A stretch of DNA of 64,000 bases from Membranipora membranacea (taxonomy: Eukaryota > Bryozoa > Gymnolaemata > Cheilostomatida > Membraniporidae): assembly GCA_914767715.1 (NCBI GenBank), contig OU612072.1:8306001-8370000 (forward strand), read 5' to 3'. The position numbers were made by a program, and so were the translations under genes. Numbering within the stretch: position 1 is the stretch's first letter; every line of letters begins with the position of its first letter. The notes under the pieces were generated by a model that was given only the letters and a program-made list of their open reading frames with translations, was not told where the DNA came from and searched no databases. Positions 48,830 through 60,119 of the stretch are shown here, in pieces.

Positions 48830-50105
48830 ATAATAATTATAAGACAGCTTGGGGGTGGTTGTTTTCGCGCGGCTTAAGCAATGTTTTACAGTCCAATACC
48901 AGGCGGCACAATATCAAAACCTCAAAAGTGGTTATTTCTCCAGGTCTCACTTGTGACTGGCTTTCATAACTCACAGGCAAATGCTTGATTGAGGCAGATT
49001 TCAAGATGAATGAATGGGGTGGTTGTTTTTGCGCGGCTCATGAACTTGCAAAGAACGACATATCATCCGTTGTGTCATTAAGTTCTGACCTACTAATCTG
49101 AAATTTGGTACACAGTCACCTTATGACAATCACATTATGGCTGCCAAATCATGGTCAATTATGATTGAGACTTTTTGACAGATTATCTTTATAAGACACT
49201 TTGGGGGGGTGGTTGTTTTTGCACGGCTTAAGCAATGTTTTACAGGGCAATATCAGGCCGCACAATATGAAAAGCTCGAAAGCGGTTATTTCTCCCACTC
49301 TCACTTGTGACTGACTGTCATCACTCACAGGCAAATTCTTGATTGAGGTAGATTTCAAGATGAATGAATGGGGTGGTTGTTTTCGTGCGGCTCATGAACT
49401 TGCAAAGAACGACATATCATCCGTTGTGTCATTAACTTCTGACCTACTAATCTGAAATTTGGTACACAGTCACCTTATGACAATCGAATTATGGCTGCCA
49501 AATCATGGTTCATTATGATTGAGACTTTTTGACAGATAATCTTTATAAGACACTTTGGGGGGTGGTTGTTTTCGCGCGGCTTAAGCAATATTTTACAGTC
49601 CAATACCAGGCGGCACAATATGAAAAACTCAAAAGTCGTTATTTCTCCAGGTCTCACATGTGACTGACTTTCATCACTCACAGGCAAATGCTTGATTGAG
49701 GTAGATTTCAAGATGACTGAATGGGGTGGTTATTTTCGCGCGGCTCATGAACTTGCAAAGAACGACATATCATCCGTTGTGTCATTAAGTTCTGACCTAC
49801 TAATCTGAAATTTGGTACACAGTCACCTTATGATAATCGCATTATGGATGCAAAATCACGGTTCATTATGTTTGAGACTTTTTAACAGATATCTTTATAA
49901 GACAGCTTGGGGGGTGGTTGTTTTCGCGCGGCTTAAGCAATATTTACAGTGCAATACCCATCCTCACAATATGAAAAGCTCAAAAGTAATTATTTCTCCC
50001 GCTCACACTTGTGACTGACTGCCATCACTCCTAGGCAGATGCTTGACGGAGGTAGATTTTATGATGAATGAATGGGGTGGTTGTTTTCGCGCGGCTCATG
50101 AACCT
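48830..50105 (-). repeat. 353-bp tandem repeats, right arm (inverted)
   Basis: Eight more copies of the GCCGCGCGAAAACAACC core in reverse orientation with the same alternating spacing, for example near 48860, 49030, 49560, 49735, 49925 and 50085. The arm is shorter than the left, so left-arm units cannot all pair. Transcripts across the element would form very long double-stranded RNA. Confidence 0.95.
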
Positions 50106-50424
50106 GCAATGAAAGTATGTGTGTTCTGTGATGTGGCAACTACACATCTATCCACTGTTGGCTTAGTGCACCTTTCTTCGCAAACCAGACATCTCTAAAT
50201 CATAGGAGCTTCAAATAACTAGTGTTTGCGAAAAATAGATCCCCAAAGTACCATATGAAAAAGAGGCTTTATACACTCATTCAATGAGATACCACCACCA
50301 TCCCCATGGTACAACTTTGGCCATCATAGTGGCAGCCAGAACATCATGGTATGCTCCACTTAGATGATCTGACCCATTTAGAATGGTGATAAACAGCTGG
50401 GCTCTCGATATGGACAGTCACAAA

Positions 50425-50603
50425 TAGGGGGGACAGTTTACAATAGGGGGGGACGGTTTACAATAGGGGGGGACAGTTTACAATAGGGGGGGACAGTTTA
50501 CAATAGGCCTGTTTTTATTGTAAAGTGTCCCCGGGACAGTTTACAATATTGTAAAGTGTCCCGGGGTTGTTTTCGCGCGGGGGACAGTTTACAATACTAC
50601 ACC
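50425..50603. repeat. Terminal GGGGGACAGTTTACAATA repeats, right
   Basis: Mirror image of the left subterminal repeats, ending in the right terminus TACTACACC at 50603. Here the terminus is partly duplicated (CCCCGGGACAGTTTACAATATTGTAAAGTGTCCCGGGG). Confidence 0.9.
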
Positions 50604-53600
50604 GGCATGAAAGCCTCAGTTAAACTGAAGGGTGAGCTGTCAAGTCAATTTCAAGTCAACAACGGCGTCAAACAAGGATGTGTACTAGCTCCCACTATCT
50701 TCTCTATATTCCTGTCAGTTGTTTTGCACCATGCCTTTAACGACTGCAACAAGGGTGTATGGATTCAGAGCCGGCCTGGAGCAGATTTGTTCAGCGTGAA
50801 CCAGTACAAGTCTACAACAAGAACTAGAAGAGTCCTGGTATGAGAATTTATGTTTGCTGTTGATACTGCCTTTATTGCTCACAGCTATGATGATGCACAG
50901 GAGATTGTCAGCAGATTCGCCAGGTCTGCACAAGCCTTCGGTCTCAAGATAAACATTAAGAAAACGGAGATGCTGTACCAACCAGCCCCCGGGAGTTATG
51001 ATGAGGGTCAGTCTATATACATCACTAACGAACAGCTAGCCAGTGTTCATAAGTTCAAGTACCTCGAATCTACTGTCCTGAACAACAACAAGATGGATGA
51101 GGAGCTCAACACAAGGATGTCAAACACCTCAACCTCATATGGCAGGCTGAAGGAAAAGGTCTGGCACAACAAGGACGTTACGTTCAAAACAAACTGCTCG
51201 GTATACAGAGCAGTTGTCCTCTCTTCCCTTCTGTATGGCGCGGAGGCTTGGCCAGTGTACAAGCTGGTGGCAAATAAAATTAACACCTATATGATGAGAC
51301 ACCTGCGACAAATTCTTAATGTCAAATGGTGGGACTTCATCTCAAATGCCGACATCCTTACTCAAGCAAATCTACCCAGCATGTATGAACTCCTAATTCA
51401 GAGAAACTTGAGATGGGCTGGTCATATACACAGGATGGATGAGTCCAAACTACCCAAACAAATCCTGTACTCTCAGCTTAAAGAAGGTGTTCGTGGTATT
51501 GGCAGACCCAGGCTGAGGTTCAAAGACATGATGAAGAGAAACCTCAAAGATAAAAAGATTCCTGTTGGTAACTGGCAATCCCTCAGCAGAAGCAGATGCC
51601 AATGGAGAGACATGGTTCACAAGAAGTCATCTTCGGATACGAGGGACAGCCAATGATGATGATGATGATGATGATTCTTATTTTTCATATTTTGCCAATA
51701 ACTTACGGACATTAGGCTCGTTATTTCTGTTCCATATCTTAACACCTTTCGCTCATCCACTTCTGCCCAGGTTTATATGGATGTAGGCTGACCTACTGCC
51801 TCCGATGTGAGCTATACTTGAATAATCAAGACTCGCAATTGTTATTTCTTGAATGTAGATACCATCTATTGCTTTGGATGCAGGATAGCAGAATCCTCAA
51901 GCACATGGATATGAAGATGAGAGGATCACAGAAACTCCTGATTCTGGAAATAAAAATTATATTGTCCACTAGTATAAAACATTCCAGAATTTAATTTTAA
52001 ACTTCTGTTTGTCACTGCTCATTGATTGGTATAATCAACTTCAACTTTCACGTCAATCAGTTTGGATGATTGCCACTGTTGCTTCATGTAAACCTCTAGG
52101 GTTTCAAAGGACCCACCAGATTTCATCCCTAGGACTCTTGGAGAGAGGAACAATTGGTCAAATTGCTATATGTATTTTGAGGATAATTCATTTCAGCTTA
52201 TATGACACTTAGTACAACCTATCAATCCAACCCTAAAAACAGGATTTTGGGTTATGACCATGTATATGAATCAGAATAGGGCTAGAACAGGACAAAACTA
52301 GGACAGAATTCGGGAGCTTAGGCATAAAATTATTATTGGCTTTCTTGGTTTCATTATGAATCTTCCAAAAATCTTTTACCAGTAAGGTGTTAAAATCTCT
52401 TTTGACAACTCTTGTTTGCTTATTTAAAAAAATATTATGAACAATTGTGTCAGCCTGAGATGGGAGCTGGCCGTGTCTAAGTTCCTCAATTAGAAGTTTT
52501 GATTGTAAACAAGAATCCATATTTACCATATTATGCTAGATAGGAAGTAGAGCCACAACCATTGATCCCCTTTGCAGAGCAGCAATTTTCATCACAATAT
52601 CCTACCACTGCGATGATGTGTGTGACACCAGCGAGACAGGCTATCAGCAATAAAGATACCTACAAAATACAACATAACACAATGTGGCATATACTAGGAT
52701 GGCCTCTTCTTGTTCTGTCTTGGTTAATAATTTCAAAATATTTAATGGATTTTGTGCATGGTATGCGAATTGAAACCTAGACTAGACATATACATTTGGA
52801 TACTCACTGTGTTCATCATTGCCATCTTGACGTTTTACAGGGGGTGTTTATACCACCTCCAATTCTAACTAGATAAATAAACAGAAAAAATTCCACAGGA
52901 TTGAATATCAACTTATGATGGAATCAGTGTCTATACTCTTTGTATTCAAAGCTGCGAAGTTGAATAAACTTCTTATGTCTTACTCAACCAATGAAACACA
53001 TCCATTAAACTTATCACTGATTGAGAAAATTATACCTAATTTTCTAAATTCAGAAATGATGTTCGAGTATCAAGAGTATACTGTATTCATGTTTTGAATT
53101 TTTTTAATGTCACAATAATGATCTCAGAATAAATATCAGCATGAATTCTATTTATCTACTGAACTCAAAATTAAAAGTCAGTGTGAAGGTCTGGTTACGC
53201 ATGCCATACATCCCAAAGGGTTAGGGAACTTTGAGACAGGCTTCGGCTTGGTCAAGGTACAAGTTACACATGCCTTTTCTTAGCTAAAGCTATTCCTTTC
53301 AGTATCAATACATTTAGGGTCCAATATGTTTTCCTTTTGTTTAACTTGAGTGAATTAAACCAAACACTATTTAGCAATTTAATAGAGCAACACCTCTTAC
53401 ACATATAACAAAGGAGAAGTTCAACTTCCTGGCCTTACAACGGAAAAACAAACATGTTTAATAGCAAGTCTGGAGCATAGGTTAGGTCTTACCTAGCAAA
53501 CTTATGCCACTGGGCGTACTTGAAGTGCCCCAATCCTATAGATAATACAGTGTGTGCGCCCACAGCTTAAGACATTATGTTTACGATGAGCTAGTTTTAA

Positions 53601-53645
53601 GAGTCAATATCTTCCCTATGGTAAATAACTATCTTTATTACTTAC

Positions 53646-53738
53646 TTGAAAAGGTAGGAATGAGTTACTACTGGTATGACAAGGATGCTGTCTGATGACA
53701 ATGAAAGGTCTGATGATACTGTCTTTGGGTGATTTATA
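53646..53738 (-). promoter_or_regulatory. Promoter and non-coding exon 1 of FTP2
   Basis: TATAAAT at 53738-53732 on the minus strand is followed about 90 nt later by a TCAA|GTAAGT donor (edge 53646). The intron runs to a TTTATCTAG acceptor at 52869; the ATG at 52825 lies 43 nt in. This mirrors FTP1, so the ancestral gene had this layout. Confidence 0.6.
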
Positions 53739-53749
53739 CTATTTCTGGC

Positions 53750-54190
53750 CGTCAAAACAAACCAATGAATTTGCAGGGCAGTATTATATGTCAGTGATTA
53801 GTGTGACAGGCGTACCCAGAAAATATGTCTGAATTGGTAGTCACTGCTCTCAGTTTTGTGGCTCAATCAAGATATTATGACTTCCCCATTTTTACCTCAT
53901 CAATCTATAAGGGTGATCAGGAAGAGGAAATAAAGCAATACTATTCTGTTTATAAAACCAACTACTTAATATATTATCTTATCAAGCTGGACAATTCAAT
54001 GCATTTGAATGTCTCAGAGCCACGCACCATGCGGCTATTGTGTTTATAATGAAAGGAGAAGTTGTAGAAAATATTTTCTGGAAAATTATCACAAACTCAA
54101 ATATTACTAATATCCTTGTCATGCAAGGATTATGTTACTGTACATAACTTTTTTTACTATATCTACTTGTCTCATCTTTTCTCATAGAGG
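53750..54190. other. No recognisable gene
   Basis: Spacer upstream of the FTP2 promoter. A 74-codon plus frame (53825-54049) has no motif. Confidence 0.45.
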
Positions 54191-54194
54191 TAGA

Positions 54195-54418
54195 TGGGGA
54201 TCTTTATACTGTGTGCAAGCACGCAGTATAAATATATAGCACTAGGTACACCTTCTGTATTTACGATTTGGATCCGATCAGACCCGGCTGGGATGAAAGA
54301 CTCGCCAATGCCTAATCAGAAGCTACAGCCGGCGCCGGGAATCGAACCTGATTCATAAGAACACATGTCCTCGCCATTAACCGTCAGGCCACTCCTGCCT
54401 CCTGCTCACTTGTATCCT
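54195..54418 (-). mobile_element. tRNA-derived SINE
   Basis: On the minus strand the 5' head has a polymerase III A-box-like TGGCCTGACGG (54391-54381) and a perfect B box GGTTCGATTCC (54348-54338), about 40 nt apart as in a tRNA. An unrelated body (TTTCATCCCAGCCGGGTCTG) follows, ending near a TATATTTATACTG tail. The acceptor stem does not pair as in a functional tRNA, so SINE is preferred over a tRNA gene. Confidence 0.7.
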
Positions 54419-54419
54419 T

Positions 54420-55290
54420 GCCAAAAATAATGTTGCTTTTTACAGACTATATTAAGAAGTTGTTGAATGTTCAATGAGGAAGATTCACAAAAACCAAAAG
54501 GGCTGAATCAGTCTTGTACAGTCATGACTGCCATATAGGTAGCTTGTCAGTTATCAAGGGCCACAGTCCTGAAGTGTGCAGAGAGAATGTAGGAGGAGCA
54601 CATGATTTTCTTCCCGCTGAGATGGGTTTTCTGGTTGGCTTTAAGTTCTTTTACATTGGGACTATGAAAAGCTATGCTTTTGTGTATACCTGAAACCAAG
54701 TTCAAATGAACCAAAACTCTTAAAACGGGGATATTTAATTGAAAGGCAAACTATCTGTGTTGGTAACCTATGGTAGAGATTTTCAGCAAACTGTTTTATT
54801 CATTTACTTTGAGTTACACAGTGCCATGATGATTCCAAGATATTGGATTTCCATACAAGCTCTCCCTGTCTCAAAAGACTATTATGGTATGAAAATGTTT
54901 TAACCTGAATCAGCACGATACAAAATTATGAGGACTATGATACTCCACCAGTGAAGAAAAACCTGTTTGTTTTTCAATTAATTACCAAGGAAGTGCGATG
55001 ACACGAAATACATGACAACCAACAGCAGATCGTCAGTCGTACCAGTTTACAATCAACCAGGGCCGAATGGCCAACAATTATATTATAAAATCTTTCTCCG
55101 TCGGACACATCATGCATAGTGAAGAGTTATCTATCTTTAATTGTGCAAAGCGGTACAAAATGGTGAAAACATGATACTCAGAAATACACTCACCAATCAG
55201 AAAGAGCGAGCAAAACAATAGTGGGATTCTGGAGCCTAACACCTGGTCATTAAAAAGGCCACCAGATGGTGGAGCATCACAAAAAAATTT
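54420..55290. other. No recognisable gene
   Basis: AT-rich spacer between the SINE and the dispersed repeat; no motif or long open frame. Confidence 0.5.
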
Positions 55291-55294
55291 AAAA

Positions 55295-55705
55295 ATGATA
55301 AATCTTCACACTGTGTAAATTGGTGTCGCCTTTGGGTAGAGAGGTGCGTAGTTTCTCATTGTGGTTCATAGCTGAGTGATCGTCACGAAGTTGCGTTGCC
55401 TAATGCAAGCAATTGAAAACAGATAGTGTTTTTTTGTCTGAAGGTTAGACTTTGGTACGATAAACGAAACTGTCAGCTATATGATATATTAGCCAGCCTT
55501 GTTAGGATTACAAAACCAAGTATTATTTTTATAATGTGTGTTGTGTTGCTGCTGTATCTTTTATCATTGCACTTATCATATTGACGAAATTAAAAACATT
55601 CATGTACCTAGACAGAAGACATAACGAAAAGATACCTGTGTGAGCAGTTTCATGCTGTGTAAACTTCATGACACTTTAAATAGACAAATATATACAGAAT
55701 GGAAT
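55295..55705 (-). repeat. Dispersed repeat, copy 2
   Basis: Reverse-complement counterpart of 4985-5400 (GGTGTCGCCTTTGGG, AGCTGAGTGAT, ACAAAACCAAGTA, GTTGTGTTGCTGCTGTATCTTTT, TTTAAATAGACAAAT). The two copies share about 400 bp at moderate identity in opposite orientation, 50 kb apart. Confidence 0.75.
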
Positions 55706-55709
55706 TGCA

Positions 55710-57535
55710 TGTCGTATGTATTTAAACGGCGCGTTTAGCTTTGAATCTTGAAAAGAAAATTGCAAAGAATGTTGACTGATATCCCAGTAGAAGCAATTGA
55801 ACTAAAATCCTGTGCAAGTTGCCCTTGTCATTGAGATATCTGAATGTACAAGTATTCACTGGATTCTACCAGATGATTGCCGACACAGGGAGCTTTACCT
55901 AATTTACTGGTTTTTCGGACCAGGATGCGCATTTATTTGATATTCATAGTATTCTACTGCTATGTTTGCCCCTCAGATGATACACGACATCTGACACTTT
56001 TATGTGCCCTGTTTTAAATAAGAGTTGTCTGCTCCTGGAGAACACGAATTGATCATGGCTTATCATCTAGCCTGTGCTAAATTTGTAGAAATAACATCCT
56101 TTGGAGTAGGGTAAGAGTCCGGCCCTGCAAGTAAGTTATATTTCATCACTAGCACTCTGCAGGAGAAAAAAAACCTGGGCATGCATGATAAAGTTATTGA
56201 ATGCAACAGTGTATTGTGCACCCTGATCACTGTCATAGCTATATACCACATACATCAGAGGATGATTTATAGCATTCATTTTGCAACCACTATACACTCT
56301 GCTGTTACTATTTGTAAACAGTAAACAGTCCCAACCACAAGATCAGCTGATTCATTTATAAGTATAAGGCGGTTAGTTTTATCCGAAACAGTCATTATAC
56401 GAACACACGAAGGCATTTATAGTCACACCTCGTAGACCAAAAAAAGTCAAATAAGTTTAAAAGATAAGAACACAGATAATGCCGGCAGCATATCAGGCTT
56501 ATCATGGCATCTAATTTTTATGGTGTAAATATAAGGGTTGAGACTCCATGCGATGCCCTCATAAATATATTGTTGTATCCAACCCCGTCGGACATCATAT
56601 CTCATGTACAGCGGGTATCAGCTGTGGAATCTTTAGCATCCATCAAACTAGTCAGCAGACTGACAGCCTTGGGCCACATCAACCAATCCATCATGACCAA
56701 AACAAGCTAAATAAGTTGACCATTCAAAAAACTAAGGACCTTAAAACCAAACAGCAACATGTTACATAGCAGACATGCTGAGCTGATATTACCACCAGCA
56801 GGAAAAGGAACAGCAAAGAGGACTTCTACACAAGTATAGGATACTAAGAGGGTGGCTTATGTGCGGAAACATATGGAGCGTGTGATACGAAGACTCAGAG
56901 TATTTAGTATTCTTTCTTCAAGTTTAGATAACAAAACACTAAGGCACGCTTATAACATTTTACTTATATGTGCAGCATTCACGAATCTACGGCCTCCAAT
57001 AGTCAGTTGCTAGATTACAGCTGATGAATAGATAGCAGCAACATTTATGCTGAGTTAGAATGAGGCCGAGCTCTAACATTTGGACTACCTAATTATGAAT
57101 CTATTATTATAATCAGTTATTATCAGTTTTACATGAATTATAGATTATATACTTGACCTGACATAATTTGTGACTACATTGCCTAGTTATATCAGAGACT
57201 ATAGATAATCATAATCTCTGATCAGCCATCAATAAAAAGAAGCATATGGCATTTATATTTCACGGTGTTACAGAATGAATTCAAACTGTGTAACAGTTGA
57301 CCACCAATTCATATTTGAACCATATTTGAGCTGCTTGTCTAAACCATAATTTTTGTGTAACGCCAAAAAGAGATGGCTGGTTCTCTTTGCTGCTTAAATG
57401 TCTGTGTGATATTTCATGATTCACCTGACCTGATCTAGACCAAATAATTGTAAGCAGTTGAGAAATTATTTTTTTTGTTATTGCTATGAATATTACATTC
57501 ACCTGTGAAATTCATTCTTATAGTCGTAACATGTT
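55710..57535. other. No recognisable gene
   Basis: AT-rich DNA. A plus frame at 56504-56710 (68 codons, MASNFYGVNIRVETPCDALI) looks mildly protein-like but has no motif or splice context. A GTAAACAGTAAACAGT repeat lies near 56315. Confidence 0.45.
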
Positions 57536-60115
57536 GAATTGAATAGTTGCCAAAACCAGACATAGCTTTTCTTTGCGAAGGTCAAAAATTAGATTCGCTT
57601 CAAACCTACCTCATAAGGAGGAGCAGCTCCTGCTTGTCTCACTCAATGCTTAAATTCGATTGGCTCTGTGGGACTCTGTTCTCCGTTAGCGCCAACTTTA
57701 ACGAGGCTTAACTTTTGCTCTAAAAAAACATGCCAAACGGCCGCATTGAAAAATTAAATCTATGTTCGATTCTTATCAAACTCCGACCAGTTCAAGCTCT
57801 TATTGGCCTTGTTCAAAATGGAAAATATTGGGAACCTCTGATTAACTGGTGGGTAATAACGCTGACTTAAAAATTCAAAAAATATACCAAGGGAGGGTAT
57901 CATGCTTTTTTCTCGCCAAGGTCAAAAAATAGATTCGCTTTAAACCTAACATGCACATCCTGCTCGTCTATATGCTGAAATGCGAATGGGTCTGTGGGTC
58001 TCTGTTCTCCGTCAGCGCCAACTTTAATGGGGCTCACTTTTGCTCTAAAAAAAAACATGCCAAAGGGCAGCATCAAAATATTAAATCCCTGTTTGATCTT
58101 CTCAAACTCAGTCAAGTTCTAGCTCTTATTGGCCTTGTTCAAAATGCAAAATATTGAGATCCCCCGATTAACTTTCTCACCTTTCTCACCTTTCACAGTC
58201 TTTGTCCTGTGCGGTGGGGTTTTTGCTTGATACCAAGCTCAACCAGACTTCTCCATCTGCTCCGGCCTTCCACATCGCTGCTATCAAGATCCGGCGCCAA
58301 TTTTAAAGAGGCTCACTTTTGCTCTAAAAAAACATGCCAATCGGCAGCATTGAAAAATTAAATCTCTGTTGGACTCTTTGCAAACTCCGACCAGTTCAAG
58401 CTCTTTTTGGCCTTGTTCAAAATGTGCAATATTGGGATCCTCCGATTAAATGGTGGGTTATAACGCTGACATGAAAACTGAAAAAAATATACCAAGGGAG
58501 GGTACCACGCTTTTTTTCGCCAAGGTCAAAAAATAGATTCACTTCACACCTACCTCATAAGAAGGAGCAACTCCTGCTCGTATCAATGCTGAAATTTGTT
58601 TAGCTCTGTGGGTCTCTGTTCTCCGTCAGCGCCAACCTTAATGAGGCTCACATTTGCTCAAAAAACATGCCAAACGGCAGCATTGAAAATTTAAATCGCT
58701 GTTGGATTCTTATCAAAGTCTGACCAGTTCAAGCTCTTATTGGCCTTGTTCAAAATGCAAAATATTGGAATCCTCCCATTAACTGGTGGGTTATAACGCT
58801 GATTTAAAAATTCGAAAATTATACCACGGGAGGGTACCACGCTGTCTTTTTCGCCATGGTCAAAAAATAGATTCCCTTCACACCTTCCTCATAAGGAGGA
58901 GCAACTCCTGCTTGTCTCAAATCTGAAATTCGTTTGGCTCTGTGCGTCTCTGTTCTCCGTCAGCGCCAACTTTAAAGAGGCTCATTTTTGCTCTAAAAAA
59001 ACATGCCAAACGGCAGCATTGAAAAAGTTAAATCTCTGTTTGATTCTTACCAAACTCCGACCATTTCAAGCTCTTAATGGCCTCGCTCAATATACAAAAT
59101 ATTGGGATCCTCCGATTAACTGGTGTGTAATAACGCTGACTTGAAAATTCAAACAATATACCAAGGAAGGGTATTACGTTTTTTTTTCGCCATGGTCAAA
59201 TGATAGATTCGCTTCACACCTTCTTCATAAAGAGGAGCAACTCCTGCTCACCTCAATGCTGAAATCCGTTTGGCTCTGTGGGTCTCTGTTCTCCATCAGC
59301 GCCAACTTTAACGAGGCTCACTTTTGCTCTAAAAAACATGCCAAGCGGCAGCATTGAAAAATTAAATCTATGTTCGATTCTTATCAAATGCCGACCAGTT
59401 CAAGCAATTATTGGCCTTGTTTAAAATGCAAAATATTTGGATCCTCCGTTTGACTGGTGGGTAATAACGCTGACTTGAAAATTCAAGAAATATACTAAAG
59501 GAGGGTATCACGTCTTTTTTGCCAAGGTCAAAAAACAGATTCACTCCAAACCTACCTCATAAGAGGAGCAACTCCTGCTTGTCTTAATTCTGAAATCTGT
59601 TTGGCTCTGTGGGTCTCTGTTCTCCGTCAGCGCCGACTTTAACGATGCTCACTGTTGCTCTAAAAAAGCATGCCAAACGGCAGCATTAAAAAATTAAATC
59701 TCTGTTGGACTCTTATCAAACTCCGACCATTTCAAGTTTTTATTGGCCTCGTTCAAAATTCGAAATATTGGGAACCTCCGATTAACTGGTCGGTAATAGA
59801 TAACGCTGACTTGAAAATTATAAAAAATATATCAATGGAGGGTATCACTTTTTTTTTCGCCGAAGTCAAAAAATAGATTCGTTTCACACTTTCCTCTGTT
59901 CTACGTCAGCGCCAACCTTAATGAGGCTCACATTTGCTCTAAAAAAACATGCCAAACGGCAGCATCAAAAAATTAAATCTCCGTTGGATTGTTTTCAAAC
60001 TCCGACCAGTTCAAGCTCTTATTGGCCTTGTTCAAAATGCGAAATATTGGAATCCTCTCATTAACTGGTGGGTTATAACACTGATTTGAAAATTCGAAAA
60101 GTATACGACGGGCAT
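57535..60115. repeat. Satellite array, about 330-bp unit
   Basis: About eight copies of a unit containing TCTCTGTTCTCCGTCAGCGCCAA, AAACATGCCAAACGGCAGCA, CTCCGACCAGTTCAAGCTC and TGGTGGGTTATAACGCTGA. The spacing is 325-340 bp, and the last copy is partly deleted. Between copies 2 and 3 (about 58170-58295) a 125-bp stretch of different sequence (CTTTCTCACC repeats, then a GC-richer piece) replaces about 200 bp of the unit. Scattered short open frames are not coding. Confidence 0.93.
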
Positions 60116-60119
60116 GTAA

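Larger units (their letters stand above)
46180..50603. mobile_element. 4.4-kb foldback element of inverted 353-bp repeat arrays
   Basis: The ends are inverted copies: GGTGTAGTATTGTAAACTGT at 46180 and its exact complement ending at 50603, with at least 58 bp of near-perfect terminal repeat. Next come unique arms (46345-46640 and 50105-50420), then tandem 353-bp repeats, about 5.5 units in the left arm and 3.5 in the right, in opposite orientation around a 115-bp centre (about 48715-48830). There is no transposase, so it is non-autonomous. LINE sequence reads straight through the junction when the element is removed, with no target-site duplication. Confidence 0.95.
45760..51656 (+). pseudogene. 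LINE reverse transcriptase, interrupted
   Basis: Before the insertion the frame reads LGKVFARVLLSRLS, AQCGLRSGRGTADMIF and IFVDFTKAFDTVD (46065-46100). It resumes at 50604 with GVKQGCVLAPTIFSIFL, an altered active-site box (FAVDTAFIAHS, normally FADD), LKINIKKTEM and a C-terminal LRWAGHIHRMDESKLPK. Several stops are present, and the active-site change removes one catalytic Asp. The copy is dead. Confidence 0.88.
43855..51676 (+). mobile_element. RTE-like LINE inserted in FTP2 intron, itself split by a foldback element
   Basis: A plus-strand non-LTR retrotransposon with an apurinic-type endonuclease and reverse transcriptase, about 3.4 kb once the internal 4.4-kb insertion is discounted. It ends in a run of GATGAT triplets (about 51655-51676), a 3' tail style known for RTE-type LINEs. 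Intron text matching FTP1 intron 4 resumes on both sides, which sets the approximate limits. The 5' edge is uncertain by some tens of bases, and no clear target-site duplication was seen. Confidence 0.85.
43412..52825 (-). pseudogene. FTP2: broken paralogue of FTP1 split by nested transposons
   Basis: Same exon plan as FTP1 on the minus strand: 52825-52808 (MAMMNT, donor GTGAGT), 52659-52527 (VSLLLIACLAGV signal-peptide core, then CDENCCSAKG), 51943-51707 (ASKAIDGIY, KGVKIWNR) and 43608-43412 (ALISVADSASASGF, MFGRYVIITG). In-frame stops fall at the end of the second piece (TAA after SYLA) and twice in the third. The last piece has lost the final LSLYEIEVHGW strand by deletion. Its last intron, about 0.25 kb in FTP1, has grown to about 8.1 kb through a LINE insertion. 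Splice sites are still mostly intact, so the decay may be fairly recent. Confidence 0.85.

Noticed and set aside
47043-49711. Repeated open frames of 62-78 codons beginning MKSTSI in both arms of the foldback element
   Set aside because: They recur because the 353-bp repeat recurs, have no start context or signal peptide, cross the conserved DNA core, and differ in end point by frameshifts between units.
54338-54403. Functional tRNA gene
   Set aside because: The A and B boxes are present, but the acceptor and anticodon stems do not pair properly and the sequence runs on into a non-tRNA body.
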